Source: Polyangiaceae bacterium (GTDB taxonomy: Bacteria > Myxococcota_A > Polyangia > Polyangiales > Polyangiaceae). From it: DNA of 64,000 bases. The notes below the pieces were generated by a model that saw only the letters and a list, made by a program, of their open reading frames with translations, was not told the DNA's origin and did not search any database. The position numbers were made by a program, and so were the translations under genes. Shown here piece after piece: positions 44,553 through 54,300 of the stretch (its first letter is position 1; every line of letters starts with the position of its first letter). The stretch spans positions 248,001 to 312,000 of the forward strand of contig JAWKRG010000010.1 in assembly GCA_041389725.1 (NCBI GenBank), in the 5' to 3' direction.

Positions 44553-45247
44553 AGCGGCGCGCCGGAGCTTCACGTGGCTTCACCCTGCTCGAGGTGCTCG
44601 TCGCGATCTCCATCCTCGGCCTCGGCCTGACGGTGATCCTCTCCTCCCAGGTCGGGCTATTTTCCAGTGCCCAGCGAGCGCAGAACATCAGCGTCGCAAC
44701 CGGACTCGCCCGCTGCAAGATGGCCGAGGCGGAGTTGGAATTGACACAGCAAGGCTACCCCTTGGTCGACCAGAACGACGAAGGACGCTGCTGCGACGAC
44801 GAAGACGTAAAAGGCTTTCGCTGCAAATGGAAGATCGAGACCGTGAAGCTGCCCGAGCCCAAGGGGCTCTCGGACATCGGCGGTGACGGAGGGCTCGACG
44901 ACCAGAGCGGCCTGGGAACCCTCGGCGCGCTGCAGAGCGTGCAGAGCAACGGCGCCGCAGCGCTGACGGGAGACGGCGGGATTTCCGGGCTCTCGGGCCT
45001 GCTGTCGTCCGCGGCGGGCGGCGGCACCCAAGGCATGGCGCCCTTGGTGATGGGCATGGTCTACCCGGACCTCAAGCCCATGCTCGAGGCGAGCATCCGC
45101 AAAGTGAGCGTGTCGGTGCTGTGGAAAGAGGGCTCTCGAGAGCGCGACTTCAGCATCACGATGTACGTCACCAATCCTCAACAGGGCGGGCTCGACCCCA
45201 ACGCCGCCAAGGGCCTCGATGAGCTGGGGGAGAAGTTGCAGCCATGA
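44549..45247 (+). CDS. gspI: Type II secretion minor pseudopilin GspI
   Basis: A 232-residue pseudopilin with a short basic leader and cleavage site SRG/FTLLEVLVAISILGLGLTVIL. An insertion rich in Gly, Ser and Leu (about residues 110-170, GISGLSGLLSSAAGGGTQG) makes it longer than usual GspI (about 120-130). Conserved context at the C-terminus, SVSVLWKEGSRERDFSITMYV, fits GspI. Four cysteines (RCCDDEDVKGFRC and ARCK) are present. Start overlaps gspH, stop overlaps gspJ. GspI forms the pseudopilus tip with GspJ and GspK. Confidence 0.9.
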   Translation: MKRRAGASRGFTLLEVLVAISILGLGLTVILSSQVGLFSSAQRAQNISVATGLARCKMAEAELELTQQGYPLVDQNDEGRCCDDEDVKGFRCKWKIETVKLPEPKGLSDIGGDGGLDDQSGLGTLGALQSVQSNGAAALTGDGGISGLSGLLSSAAGGGTQGMAPLVMGMVYPDLKPMLEASIRKVSVSVLWKEGSRERDFSITMYVTNPQQGGLDPNAAKGLDELGEKLQP

Positions 45248-45951
45248 GCCGCGCGTCTCGCTCTCGCGGTTTCACCTTGGTGGAACTCTTGGTGGCCATC
45301 TCCATCTTGGCGATGATCTCGATCCTGATCTACTCGACCTTCGCCGGCATGAAGCGCAGCAAGGAGGGCCTCGAGCGCGTGAACGACCGCTACCGTGAGG
45401 GACGCTTGGCGATGTCCCGCATCTCCCGGGAGCTGTCGAGCGCCTTCGTCTCGTTGCACCTTCCCATCGATCAGGCGCTGGCGCCGAATCGTACGGCGTT
45501 CATCGGCAAGACCGGTTCGCCGGCGGACCGCGTGGACTTCACCGCCTTTGCGCACTTGCGTATGGATCGCAATGCGCACGAGTCGGATCAGGCCGAAATC
45601 GGCTACTTTGGCCTGCCTGACCCCAAGCGGGACGGCAGCACGGATCTCGTTCGTCGCCTGTCGACGACCATCGACGGCGACCCTGCTCGTGGCGGGCGCA
45701 TCGAGGTCCTGGCAACGGACATCGACCTCTTCGACTTGCAGTACCTGGACCCGCTCACGGGGCAGTGGGTCGAGACTTGGGACACGTCCCAGGCCGTAGG
45801 CCAGAAGGACCGCCTGCCGCTGCAAGTTCGCGTCATCCTGGTGATGAACGGCGGCAACCGCAGCGCAGCCGGTCGCGGCATGCAGCCCGTGCGCTTCACC
45901 ATGAAAGTCGCGATGCCCATGCAGCGCGCCCTCACCTTCGCTACCCAATGA
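45244..45951 (+). CDS. gspJ: Type II secretion minor pseudopilin GspJ
   Basis: A 235-residue pseudopilin with cleavage site SRG/FTLVELLVAISILAMISILIYS. The globular domain contains RLAMSRISRELSSAFVS and the hydrophobic strand region IDLFDLQYLDPLTGQWVETWD, as in GspJ. Length is near normal (about 200). It overlaps gspI and gspK by 4 bp each. With GspI and GspK it caps the pseudopilus. Confidence 0.92.
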   Translation: MSRASRSRGFTLVELLVAISILAMISILIYSTFAGMKRSKEGLERVNDRYREGRLAMSRISRELSSAFVSLHLPIDQALAPNRTAFIGKTGSPADRVDFTAFAHLRMDRNAHESDQAEIGYFGLPDPKRDGSTDLVRRLSTTIDGDPARGGRIEVLATDIDLFDLQYLDPLTGQWVETWDTSQAVGQKDRLPLQVRVILVMNGGNRSAAGRGMQPVRFTMKVAMPMQRALTFATQ

Positions 45952-47423
45952 CCTCGCCGCCTTCCTCGCCACGCTTTCGCTCCGCTCGCGCGCGAGCGGG
46001 CGCACGTGCGCGGCGTCGACGGCGGAGCTCGCGCCGCGGCGTGGCGCTGATCATGGTGCTCGGGGCGCTGACGATCCTGGCCGTCATGTTGGCGGAGTTC
46101 CAGGACGAGACCAGTGCCGAACTGGGCAGCGCGCTGTCCCATCGCGACGCGGTCAAGGCGGAGTACGCGGCCAAGAGCGCGGTGAACTTGTCGCGGCTGC
46201 TGATTGCCGCAGAGCCTACGATCCGCAAAGCGCTGGCACCGCTGTTCCTGTTGATGAAACAGGGGCCGCCGCAGATCCCGGTCTGGGAGTTCGCGGACCG
46301 CGTGCTCGGCGCCTTCAACGACGAGGCCGGGGGGGAAGCCTTCAAGGCCCTTGCCGGCGTCGACATTCAAGAAGGCGAGCACCTGGGCTTCGACGGCGCG
46401 GGCTTCGAGGTCCGCGTCATCGACGAGGACTCGAAGATCAACCTGAACGTCGCTGCCCGCGGCGATGCCTTCAGCCAAGCGCGCCTGGCGCAGCAGCTCA
46501 TCGGCTTGCTTTCAGGGCCGCAGTACGATCCCTTGTTCGAGAACCGCGACTCGGACGGACAGTTCTCGGATCGGCAGGCCATCTGTTCCGCCATCGTGGA
46601 TTGGTCGGATCCCGACCAGGACGCTTACGTTTGCGATCCCCACTCGGGCACGGCTCAACAGGCGGGCGCCGAGGACTCCTTCTATCAACTGTTGAAGAAG
46701 CCGTATCCGCGGAAGAACGCGGCCTTCGACAGCCTGGAAGAGCTGCACCTGGTGCGCGGCGTCGGCGACGACTTCTGGTCCACCTTCATCGATCCGGACC
46801 CTGATACACCGGACAAGCGCGTGGTCACGGTGTGGGGTCAAGGCAAGATCAACGTCAATACCGCCAACGGCCAGACGATCCTGGCGGTGATTTGCGGCGC
46901 GGCAACACCCGGGACTCCGCTTTGCACCGATCCGGCCGAGGCGGCGAAGTTCCTCACCGCCATGACCATGGTGAAGGGCTTTACCGCGGGCGCACCACTG
47001 TTCGGCAGCACCAAGGTCTTCCTGAACACGCTCAAAGGCAAGGGCATGGTCGGCAAAATGCTGGAGACGTTGCAGCTGAAGCCAGTGACCCTACTCAGTG
47101 AGTCCGAGCTGGCCAAGGCCATCACCACCGAGAGCAAAGTGTTCAGCATCTACGCCACAGGCGTGGTGAAGGTCGGCAAGCGTGAGACGCGCGTGCGCGT
47201 GCATAGCGTGGTGGACTTCCGCGGAGCGCCGGCCATCAGTCAATCCGGCGGGCTCGGCAGCCTGCTCTCGACCCTGAGCCCCAACGGTGGCGGGTCCACG
47301 CCTGCTTCGGGAGAGGACGCTGCGGCCAACAGCGCCTTGCCGGAAGGGGCGACGGAATCCGCCATCGCCTCCGCATTTCAGCCCGGGCCTGGCGGCACGG
47401 TCATCTACTATCGCATCGACTAG
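45948..47423 (+). CDS. gspK: Type II secretion minor pseudopilin GspK
   Basis: A 491-residue GspK, longer than the usual 320-ish residues. The leader is very Arg-rich (ARAGARARRRRRSSRRG) before VALIMVLGALTILAVMLAEF; position 5 lacks glutamate, as in other GspK proteins, consistent with tip location. The SAM-like helical domain includes DEDSKINLNVAARG and VWGQGKINVNTANGQ, both characteristic repeats. A Gly/Ser/Ala tail region is visible (GGSTPASGEDAAANSA). Starts at ATG 45948 overlapping gspJ. Confidence 0.92.
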   Translation: MTSPPSSPRFRSARARAGARARRRRRSSRRGVALIMVLGALTILAVMLAEFQDETSAELGSALSHRDAVKAEYAAKSAVNLSRLLIAAEPTIRKALAPLFLLMKQGPPQIPVWEFADRVLGAFNDEAGGEAFKALAGVDIQEGEHLGFDGAGFEVRVIDEDSKINLNVAARGDAFSQARLAQQLIGLLSGPQYDPLFENRDSDGQFSDRQAICSAIVDWSDPDQDAYVCDPHSGTAQQAGAEDSFYQLLKKPYPRKNAAFDSLEELHLVRGVGDDFWSTFIDPDPDTPDKRVVTVWGQGKINVNTANGQTILAVICGAATPGTPLCTDPAEAAKFLTAMTMVKGFTAGAPLFGSTKVFLNTLKGKGMVGKMLETLQLKPVTLLSESELAKAITTESKVFSIYATGVVKVGKRETRVRVHSVVDFRGAPAISQSGGLGSLLSTLSPNGGGSTPASGEDAAANSALPEGATESAIASAFQPGPGGTVIYYRID

Positions 47424-47429
47424 GATCCC

Positions 47430-48923
47430 ATGGCGCGTTTCGTAGGCATCGACATCCGAGCATCCCACGTCAGGGCGGTGCAGCTGCGCACCAGCTACCG
47501 CAAGGTCAGCGTGGAACAGATGCTGGAAGTGAGTTTGGCCGAGGTGGAGAACTTGGACGCGGCCCTGCGCGCCGTCGCCTTGCCGCTCACCCAACAAGGC
47601 GAGCCCGTCGCCATCTGCGTGGAGGGTGAGCAAGCCTTCATTCACCGGCTCACGCTGCCGGCGACTGCACTGAAGCAGATCTCGGAAGTGTTGCCCTTCG
47701 AGATCGAGGCCAACGTGCCTGTTCCCCTCGACGACCTCGTCTACGATCACCGCATGCTGCGTCGTGGCGGCAAGGATCAAGTCGTCGTGATGACCGCCGC
47801 CGCGCGCACCGACCACGTGCGCAGCCAAATCACGCGCGTCAAGAACGTCCTCGGTAGCGAGCCCGAGCGCGTTGGCGTTGGAACGCTTCCGCTCGCGAAC
47901 CTGGCCTCGCTCTGCCCCGCGATCGCCATTCCGGGCCCCGTGGCCATCGTCGATCTGGGTGGCACGCGTACGGAAGTGGTGCTGCTGAGTCACGGGGAGC
48001 CCGTATTCGCTCGCACCCTGAGCCGCGGCGTCGCCGGCCTTCCCGAGAGCGCGACGGCGCTTGCTGCCGAGCTGCGCCAGACCTTCGTCGCCTGGCTGGC
48101 GCATGGTGGTGAGCCCGTGGAGGCCATCTACTTGAGTGGCGCCGGCGCATCGACGCCGGGCGCCGAGAACTACTTGGCGCACGAGCTGGGGATCCGCATC
48201 GGCCAACTGCCACCACTCGGCCTGGATGGCATCACGCCGGACCAGGCGCAAAACGTGCCACGCTTTGCCAAGGCCATCGCTCTGGCGCTGGGGTTGGCGG
48301 GTCGCGGACATGACTTGGATCTGCGACGCGGCTCCCTGGCGTTCCAGCGCGGCTTCGGCTTCCTGAAAGAGCGCATCCCCCTCTTGACGGGGCTCGGCGC
48401 GGCAGTGTTGATCAGCTTTGCCTTTTCCACTTGGGCCGAAGTCAGGGCGCTCTCGCGAGACGAAGAGTCGCTAACAAAAGCGCTTGGTACGCTCTCCAAG
48501 CAGGTGCTCGGGAGCAAAGCGGAGAGCGCGGAGGAGGCGCAAGATCTGCTCAATCGCGCCAAGGGTTTGGATGAAGGGGACCCAATGCCGCACATGGATG
48601 GCTACGACGTGATCGTGGAGATTTCGAAGGCCATTCCCATGAGCATCACCCACGACATCGAAGACTTCGATTTTGGTCGCGGGCACTTGAAGCTCAATGG
48701 CGTCGTGGGCTCTGCGCAGGATGCTCAGCAAATCGCGACGGCGCTCAAAGAGGTGAAGTGCTTCGAAGACGTCAAGATCGCGAAGGTCAGCCAGGTGGTG
48801 AACAGCGATCGACAGAAGTACGTCCTCGAGTTGGAAGTGCGCTGCCCGGAAGACGCGCCGAAGAAGAAGAAGAAGCCCGAGGGTGAAGAGGGGACCAGCA
48901 GCGACAAGGAGGCGCAGCCATGA
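47430..48923 (+). CDS. gspL: Type II secretion protein GspL (PilM-like actin fold)
   Basis: A 497-residue protein. Residues 1 to about 300 form a PilM/actin-like domain (FVGIDIRASHVRAVQLRT at the start; VAIVDLGGTRTEVVLLSHGEP as the phosphate-2-like region; AIYLSGAGAST). One TM segment at about 310-330 (LLTGLGAAVLISFAFS) leads to a periplasmic ferredoxin-like domain (GHLKLNGVVGSAQDAQQI). A Lys/Glu-rich tail ends it. GspL binds GspE in the cytoplasm and GspM in the membrane. AGGA lies 5 nt before the ATG. Stop overlaps gspM. Confidence 0.9.
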   Translation: MARFVGIDIRASHVRAVQLRTSYRKVSVEQMLEVSLAEVENLDAALRAVALPLTQQGEPVAICVEGEQAFIHRLTLPATALKQISEVLPFEIEANVPVPLDDLVYDHRMLRRGGKDQVVVMTAAARTDHVRSQITRVKNVLGSEPERVGVGTLPLANLASLCPAIAIPGPVAIVDLGGTRTEVVLLSHGEPVFARTLSRGVAGLPESATALAAELRQTFVAWLAHGGEPVEAIYLSGAGASTPGAENYLAHELGIRIGQLPPLGLDGITPDQAQNVPRFAKAIALALGLAGRGHDLDLRRGSLAFQRGFGFLKERIPLLTGLGAAVLISFAFSTWAEVRALSRDEESLTKALGTLSKQVLGSKAESAEEAQDLLNRAKGLDEGDPMPHMDGYDVIVEISKAIPMSITHDIEDFDFGRGHLKLNGVVGSAQDAQQIATALKEVKCFEDVKIAKVSQVVNSDRQKYVLELEVRCPEDAPKKKKKPEGEEGTSSDKEAQP

Positions 48924-49516
48924 GTCTTTCCGAACGGTTGGAACGACTGGAGCCGCGTGAGCGCCGTCTGCTCGGCATTCTGGGGCTCGTGTTCGTGGTG
49001 GTCTGCGTCGTGCTGGTGCCGGTGGCGGTGACCGCTCTGCTCAGCAGCAAGCGCTCGGACGTGGAGGAACTCAAACAGGCCATCGACGACATCCAGGCCG
49101 GCCGCGCGCAGGTCGAGCGCCGCGCCAAAGACAAGGAACAGATCCTGGAGCGCTATCGGCGCCCCGCGCCACCCTTGGCTGCTCTGCTCGAGAAGCATGC
49201 CAAGGAAGCCAAGTTGGAGATCCCCGAGAGCCAAGATCGCGCCATGGTGCCCCATGGCAAGAGCTACGAGGAGCGTTCCACCAAGATCGTGCTGCGCAAG
49301 GTGGGTATGCTCAACCTCGTGAAGTTCATGGAGAGCGTGGAGCAGAGCGGCCACCCCGTGAGCATTTCCAAGCTGAACATCCGCAAGCGCGGCACGGAGC
49401 AGGACAGCTTCGACGTCGAAATGTACGTCAGCGCCTTCGATCGCAAGGTGGAGGCGAAAAAGAAGAGCCCTAGCACCGAGGAAAGCGGCACCAGTCCCAA
49501 GGAGGGCAGCGAGTGA
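48920..49516 (+). CDS. gspM: Type II secretion protein GspM
   Basis: A 198-residue bitopic protein: short cytoplasmic part with RLEPRERRLLGILG, TM at about residues 18-41 (LVFVVVCVVLVPVAVTALL), coiled coil (about 45-75), and a periplasmic ferredoxin-like domain ending in a Lys/Ser/Glu tail. The PRERRLL motif just before the TM is typical of GspM. Overlaps gspL and gspN by 4 bp (the latter with a GTG start). It stabilises GspL in the platform. Confidence 0.88.
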   Translation: MSLSERLERLEPRERRLLGILGLVFVVVCVVLVPVAVTALLSSKRSDVEELKQAIDDIQAGRAQVERRAKDKEQILERYRRPAPPLAALLEKHAKEAKLEIPESQDRAMVPHGKSYEERSTKIVLRKVGMLNLVKFMESVEQSGHPVSISKLNIRKRGTEQDSFDVEMYVSAFDRKVEAKKKSPSTEESGTSPKEGSE

Positions 49517-50556
49517 ACGCCCGAGCCAAAAAGGTGCTGCTGGGGTTGGCCTATCCGGTCTTCTACCTGGCGGTGTTCCTGTTGTTTTGCGTGGCGACGT
49601 TTCCCTACGGTCGCCTGAAGGATCGCATCGAGGCGGAGTTCAATGCACGACAACCCGCCGGCGTCGGAACCCGCCTCGCCATCGAAGACATGTCGGGCTA
49701 CTTCCTGAGCGGCATCGAGGCGGACAACGTCACGCTGACCACGCCCCAGCCCCCGGGAGAGGACGGCAAGGCCGTCGACCCGAAGGTGGTCACCATCGAA
49801 CACGTGCATGCGCGCGTTTCGCTGCTGAGACTGCTGGTCGGCACCACCCACGTCACCTTCGGCGCTGACGCCTTTGGCGGCACGGTCTCTGGGTTCACCT
49901 CGGACGCCGGGGGAGATCGCACCATCGAGGTGGAGCTCGAGGGCGTGGACGTGGGCTCGCTGCCCATGGTGGGCGCAGCCGTGGGGCTGCCGATGACCGG
50001 CGCACTGTCTGGATCGGTAGAGCTCAAGCTACCCGAGTCGAAGCTGAGCAAGGCCGAGGGCAAGATCGATCTGAGCATCGCGGACCTCTCGGTCGGGGAT
50101 GGCAAGGCCAAGATTCGCGACACGATTGCGTTGCCGAAGCTCAGCGCCGGGGAAATGTCGCTGGTCGCGGAGGCGACGGATGGGCGCCTCAAGGTCGAGA
50201 AGTTGAACACGAAGGGCAAGGACCTCGAGGTCGTCGCCGATGGCAGCATTCGGCTGAGAGACAACTTCGACCAGAGCCTGGCGGAGCTCTCCTTGCGCTT
50301 CTCTTTCAGTGACGCCTACAAGAACAAGAACGACATCACCCGCGGCCTATTCGGAGCACCGGGTTCCAGTTTGCCAGGCTTGTTCGATCTGGATCCGAAG
50401 AACAAGCGCGCCAAACGCCCGGACGGGTTCTACGCCTGGCGCATCACGGGGCCGATGTCGCGCATCAACGCTGACCCGCTCGGCACGACAGGGACGATGC
50501 CGGGCAACCTGGGTCTCAGTCCCGCCGCGCGCGGCACCCGCGGCTTCTCACCGTAG
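49513..50556 (+). CDS. gspN: Type II secretion protein GspN
   Basis: A 347-residue protein from a GTG start overlapping gspM. One N-terminal TM segment (YPVFYLAVFLLFCVATFPYG, about residues 14-33) and an AsmA-like beta-rich periplasmic domain (VTIEHVHARVSLLRLLVGTT; GALSGSVELKLPESKLSKAEG) match the deltaproteobacterial GspN family. It closes the operon and converges on the next gene, whose stop is 12 bp away; a CGGCTAGCCG palindrome (50565-50574) lies at that junction. Exact role in secretion is not settled for the family. Confidence 0.85.
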   Translation: MNARAKKVLLGLAYPVFYLAVFLLFCVATFPYGRLKDRIEAEFNARQPAGVGTRLAIEDMSGYFLSGIEADNVTLTTPQPPGEDGKAVDPKVVTIEHVHARVSLLRLLVGTTHVTFGADAFGGTVSGFTSDAGGDRTIEVELEGVDVGSLPMVGAAVGLPMTGALSGSVELKLPESKLSKAEGKIDLSIADLSVGDGKAKIRDTIALPKLSAGEMSLVAEATDGRLKVEKLNTKGKDLEVVADGSIRLRDNFDQSLAELSLRFSFSDAYKNKNDITRGLFGAPGSSLPGLFDLDPKNKRAKRPDGFYAWRITGPMSRINADPLGTTGTMPGNLGLSPAARGTRGFSP

Positions 50557-50567
50557 CTGGCGGTCGG

Positions 50568-51227
50568 CTAGCCGCAGAGGCCGTAGCACTTGCCACTGCA
50601 GCACTGGTAGTCAGCGATACAAGGGATGTACTGATCGTAACAGCCCACGCATTTGCCGGATATTGGGCCGCAGAACAAGCCGCTGCAGCAGTTCTGGCTG
50701 CTACACCCGGCGTCTTTGGGTTTGCAGGTCGGAGCACCGCCGCTGCCGGTGCTACCGCCGCTGCCGGTGCTGCCGCCGGTGACTGCGCCGCCGCTGCCGG
50801 TGCTGCCGCCGGTGACTGCGCCGCCGCTGCCGGTGCTGCCGCCGGTGACTGCGCCGCCCGAGCCGGACGTGCCGCCCGTGTTCGTGCCGCCGCTGCCGCC
50901 GGTGACCGCGCCGCCGCTGCCGCCGCTCACTGCGCCGCCCGTGTTCGTGCCGCCGCTACCGGTGCTTCCGCCGGTGACCGCGCCGCCGCTGCCAGCGGTC
51001 GCTGCCGTTCCACCGCTGCCCAGGCCGCCACTACCCAGGCCTCCGCTGCCCGCGGTGTTGCCCGAACCTCCGCTGCCGACGGTCGCGCCTTCCGCACCGA
51101 AGCCGCTGCTTCCCCCGTTCCCACTCACGGCGCCGGTGCCGACGAAGCGACTAGGATCCGCATCGCCCGTGCTGTCCAGCGCGCACCCGAGCGCTAGCGC
51201 TCCGACCGCGATCCAGGCCCGTGACAT
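50568..51227 (-). CDS. Gly-rich lipoprotein with Cys-rich C-terminal tail
   Basis: A 219-residue predicted lipoprotein (RAWIAVGALALGC as signal and lipobox; an ATG at 51245 is an alternative start). Residues about 30-165 are a low-complexity Gly/Ser/Thr/Ala linker with an 11-residue repeat GSGGAVTGGST, three perfect copies near the end. The last 52 residues contain 13 cysteines in two small modules: CSSQNCCSGLFCGP and CIADYQCCSGKCYGLCG. The C-x4-5-CC-x3-4-C spacing resembles cystine-knot or Dickkopf-like mini-domains. A long spacer holding a small disulfide domain away from the membrane suggests a surface-displayed binding or toxin-like module. Function unknown. Confidence 0.72.
   Translation of the reverse strand: MSRAWIAVGALALGCALDSTGDADPSRFVGTGAVSGNGGSSGFGAEGATVGSGGSGNTAGSGGLGSGGLGSGGTAATAGSGGAVTGGSTGSGGTNTGGAVSGGSGGAVTGGSGGTNTGGTSGSGGAVTGGSTGSGGAVTGGSTGSGGAVTGGSTGSGGSTGSGGAPTCKPKDAGCSSQNCCSGLFCGPISGKCVGCYDQYIPCIADYQCCSGKCYGLCG
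50737..51060. repeat. Low-complexity 33-bp repeats coding for a Gly/Ser/Thr linker
   Basis: GTGACTGCG recurs at 33-bp steps from about 50779, 50812 and 50845 (plus strand), with more degenerate copies to about 51060. Each unit encodes 11 residues of the lipoprotein linker. Such arrays change length by slippage. Confidence 0.8.
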
Positions 51228-51316
51228 CGAACGCCATTCTACCATGGGACGGGTCCGCGCGCCGCGAATCCCGCGCGGGCGTGGCGGGTGAGCTTCACGG
51301 CTGGGTGCGGAAGTGC

Positions 51317-54300
51317 TCACGAATCGACTGCAATGCGCAGCTTCTGGCGTAGGTTGAAGTACTGCTCGCTGACGGAGAAGAGAACGAGCTCCTTGAGGCG
51401 CTCTTGCCCGCCTACGACGCTGGAAGCTTCGTCGGAAGCCTTGATGATCTCCACCGCAGTCTCGAGATCGTGGGCGAGCAAGAAGCCCGCGCGGTCTGCG
51501 GTCATGTCCACGCCAGCCATCCAGCGCTTGAGATCCAGGGCTGCTCCGGACTGCAGCAGCTTGGCCACGATGCGGGCGAGTTGGTCGCGAGCTGCACCCT
51601 GCAGATTGTGCTCCAACGCTGCCAAGGCTTCGTTGACGGGGCCTTCCAGTTCCGCGGCAATCGGGAACTGCGGCGCGATCATCTTGATCGCTGCAAACAG
51701 CCACGACTTGAGCCCCGTGCCACTGGGCACGATCTGCCGAACGTAGAGGCCCGGCCGGTAGTAGGAGAGATGCCGACCCGCGATGAACGCTGCCGCCTGG
51801 GGCGGCACGTCGGCGGAGAGCGCCGCCATCCCCAGCACCAGCGCCGGTCGGTAGGCGTGCAAGAACGACAGGCCGCCCGGATCGTTGGTGTTCTGGAAAG
51901 TGGGCGGCGCCTCCATCCCAAACACCCCCGCCGAGTAGTACAGCGTTTGGCTCATGGGGTAGGGGTGTCGCGTCAGGTCGATGGCGTAGCGCGGATCGTA
52001 TCCGAGTTGTTCGAAGGCCTGACCGCGCGCCGCGAGAATCGCCGGTTCGATCAAGGCAAACACGCTGGTGAGCAGCGGGTCCGCCCCAGGGTGCACCAGC
52101 AACGTCAGCCAGTCCTCGTCGTTCAAGGCTTCTGCGGCCGGGGCAGCCGACTCGGCGCGCATGCGCTTGAAGAAGCGTTCCTCGTCGGGCTCGGCCAGGT
52201 TCAGCACGTACAGGGCCTGGCACAAGTTCCACGCCGCGTCCGCACGCTTCACTTCCGTGTAGAGTTTGCGCAGCAGCTTGTAGCTCTCGGGGCGGTACGG
52301 GTTCTGACGCATCAGCGTCTGCTGTGCCGCCACCGCCTTCTCCAAGTGCTTCGCTGGATCTTGCGCGTAGAGTTCGCCGAGGTGCTCGGCGCGGGCACGG
52401 TTGTCGGGTTCCAGGGTTTGGGCCGCTTCCAGCGCATCGATCGCACGGTCGGGCCAGTTCAAGTGCTTCTCGTACAGCTCGGCGAGCTCGACGAAGGTCT
52501 CCAGCATGACCTTCTTGTCCTTGTCTCCGGTCGCCTGTTCGAGCTTGCGCTGCAGCAGTTTCTCGACGCCGCGGTGGTCACCCTTGTCCTTGCGCAGTTC
52601 GATGGCTTCGACCAGAGCCTTGTCCGCCCTGGGATCCAGCTCCAGCACTCGATCGTAGAACTCCAAGGCACGATCGAGGTCACCCATCTGCCGCGCGCAG
52701 ACGATGGCGGCAGTTTGCAGGTACTTGGCACGCTGCTTCGGCTCCTCGACGAAGTCCGCCAGGCGAAGCACCACGTCGACCAGCTTGCCCCAGTCCTTCT
52801 CCTCGCTGTAGAGCTGCATCAGCTTGGTCAGCAGCCGGCGATCCTCGGGCTTTTCTTCGAGTGCCGCGACGTAGCTCTTGGTCGCGCGCGTGCGATCGTT
52901 GAGGTGCTCGGAAGCGATGTCGCCAATCTCGATCAGCAGGTCGGCGCGCTTGTCGCCGACCGCCACGTCCAGGTGGCGAGTCTTGATCTTGATCGCCCCT
53001 TCCCAGTCGCCCTTGCCTTCACACACGCCGGCGAGGGACTCCAAGGGAACGGTGGACGACGGATCCAGGTCGATCGCCTCCTCGAGGGCGGTGTTGGCCT
53101 CATCCCAACGCTCGGCCCGACGAAGTGCTTCGCCATAGCGCGCCATGGACAGCGCCTTGTCTTTTGCCTTCAGCTGCTTGCCGAAGCGCTCCAGGTAGTC
53201 CTTGTACAGATCGACGGCGCGGGCCGGGGATCCGTGCTCGAAAGTGACCTGCGCCACGCGACCGAGGGCTTCCATGTCCTCGGGAGCGATGCGCAGCAGG
53301 GTATCCATGGGCGCGAGCGCCTCTTCGGTGGAGCCCGTCTTCGAGAGGGCATCCACGTAGTGCACGAGCACTCGCACTGCGTCCTTCTTCTCCAGGCTGT
53401 CGGCGCGCGCTGCCAAAGTCCCATAGTGCTTGGCCGCCTCCAAGTAGCGCGAAGCGTCGAAGGCCAGGTCACCCAGCACCATCAGACCGAAGGCATTGGT
53501 CGGATCGAAGGACACAGCGCGCTTCGCGGCTTCCTCGGCCTTGGCCATGTCCTTGAGGCGGTCGCGAAGCAGCAGGGCCAGCTCGCCGGCCAGCTTGCCT
53601 TTGGCGCGGTCGCCCTCGGTGCGCTCCATCTCGCGCTCCAGCAGCTTGATAGCGGAGTTGACGTCACCGCGAGCCAGGTAGGCGCCGCGCAGTGACGCCG
53701 AGACACCCGCGTCGCCTGGGTTGGCGTCCAGGGCGGACTTGTAGCGCTCGATGGCACCGTCCCGATCGCCGCGCCCTTCGAGCAGCTTCGCAGCGCGCAG
53801 GTACTGCTCGGCCTTGGCTTCGGGGCTGCTGGCCTTTTCTGCCAGAGCGTCGATGGCACTGAGCGCGGCATCCGCATCCCCAGCGGTTTCCCGCAAGCGC
53901 GCCAGGGCCTCGAGAGCACCCGCATGCTCCGGATTGATCTCCAGAGCCTTCTCGTACGCGACCGTGGCGCGGTCCGTTGCCCCAATCTGCTCCATCAGCA
54001 CGCGACCGAGGGCCAGCGTCAGCTCCAGCTGATGATCCGGTTCCCCGACAAGCTTGATGTGCCGCTCGTAGAGACTGGCCACGTCTTCCCATCGATCCAA
54101 GGCGCGGTAGTGCCGCACCAAGGCTGTCAGTGCGCCTTCGTGAGCAGAGTCGATTTGCAGCACCGCTTCCCAAGCGCCAGCCGCTTTCTCGTGATCGAGG
54201 AACTCTTCGTCCTGGATCCCAGCGACGCGCTCCCACAGCGTGATCTTCTGCCGCGGCGTGGCGGCCAACTGGATTTGCTTCTCCAGGTTTCCGACCAAGT

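Noticed and set aside
50568..52232. Long upstream extension of the Gly-rich lipoprotein frame
   Set aside because: The frame continues to 52232 but overlaps the kinase-TPR gene on the same strand in another frame; the signal peptide starts at 51227.
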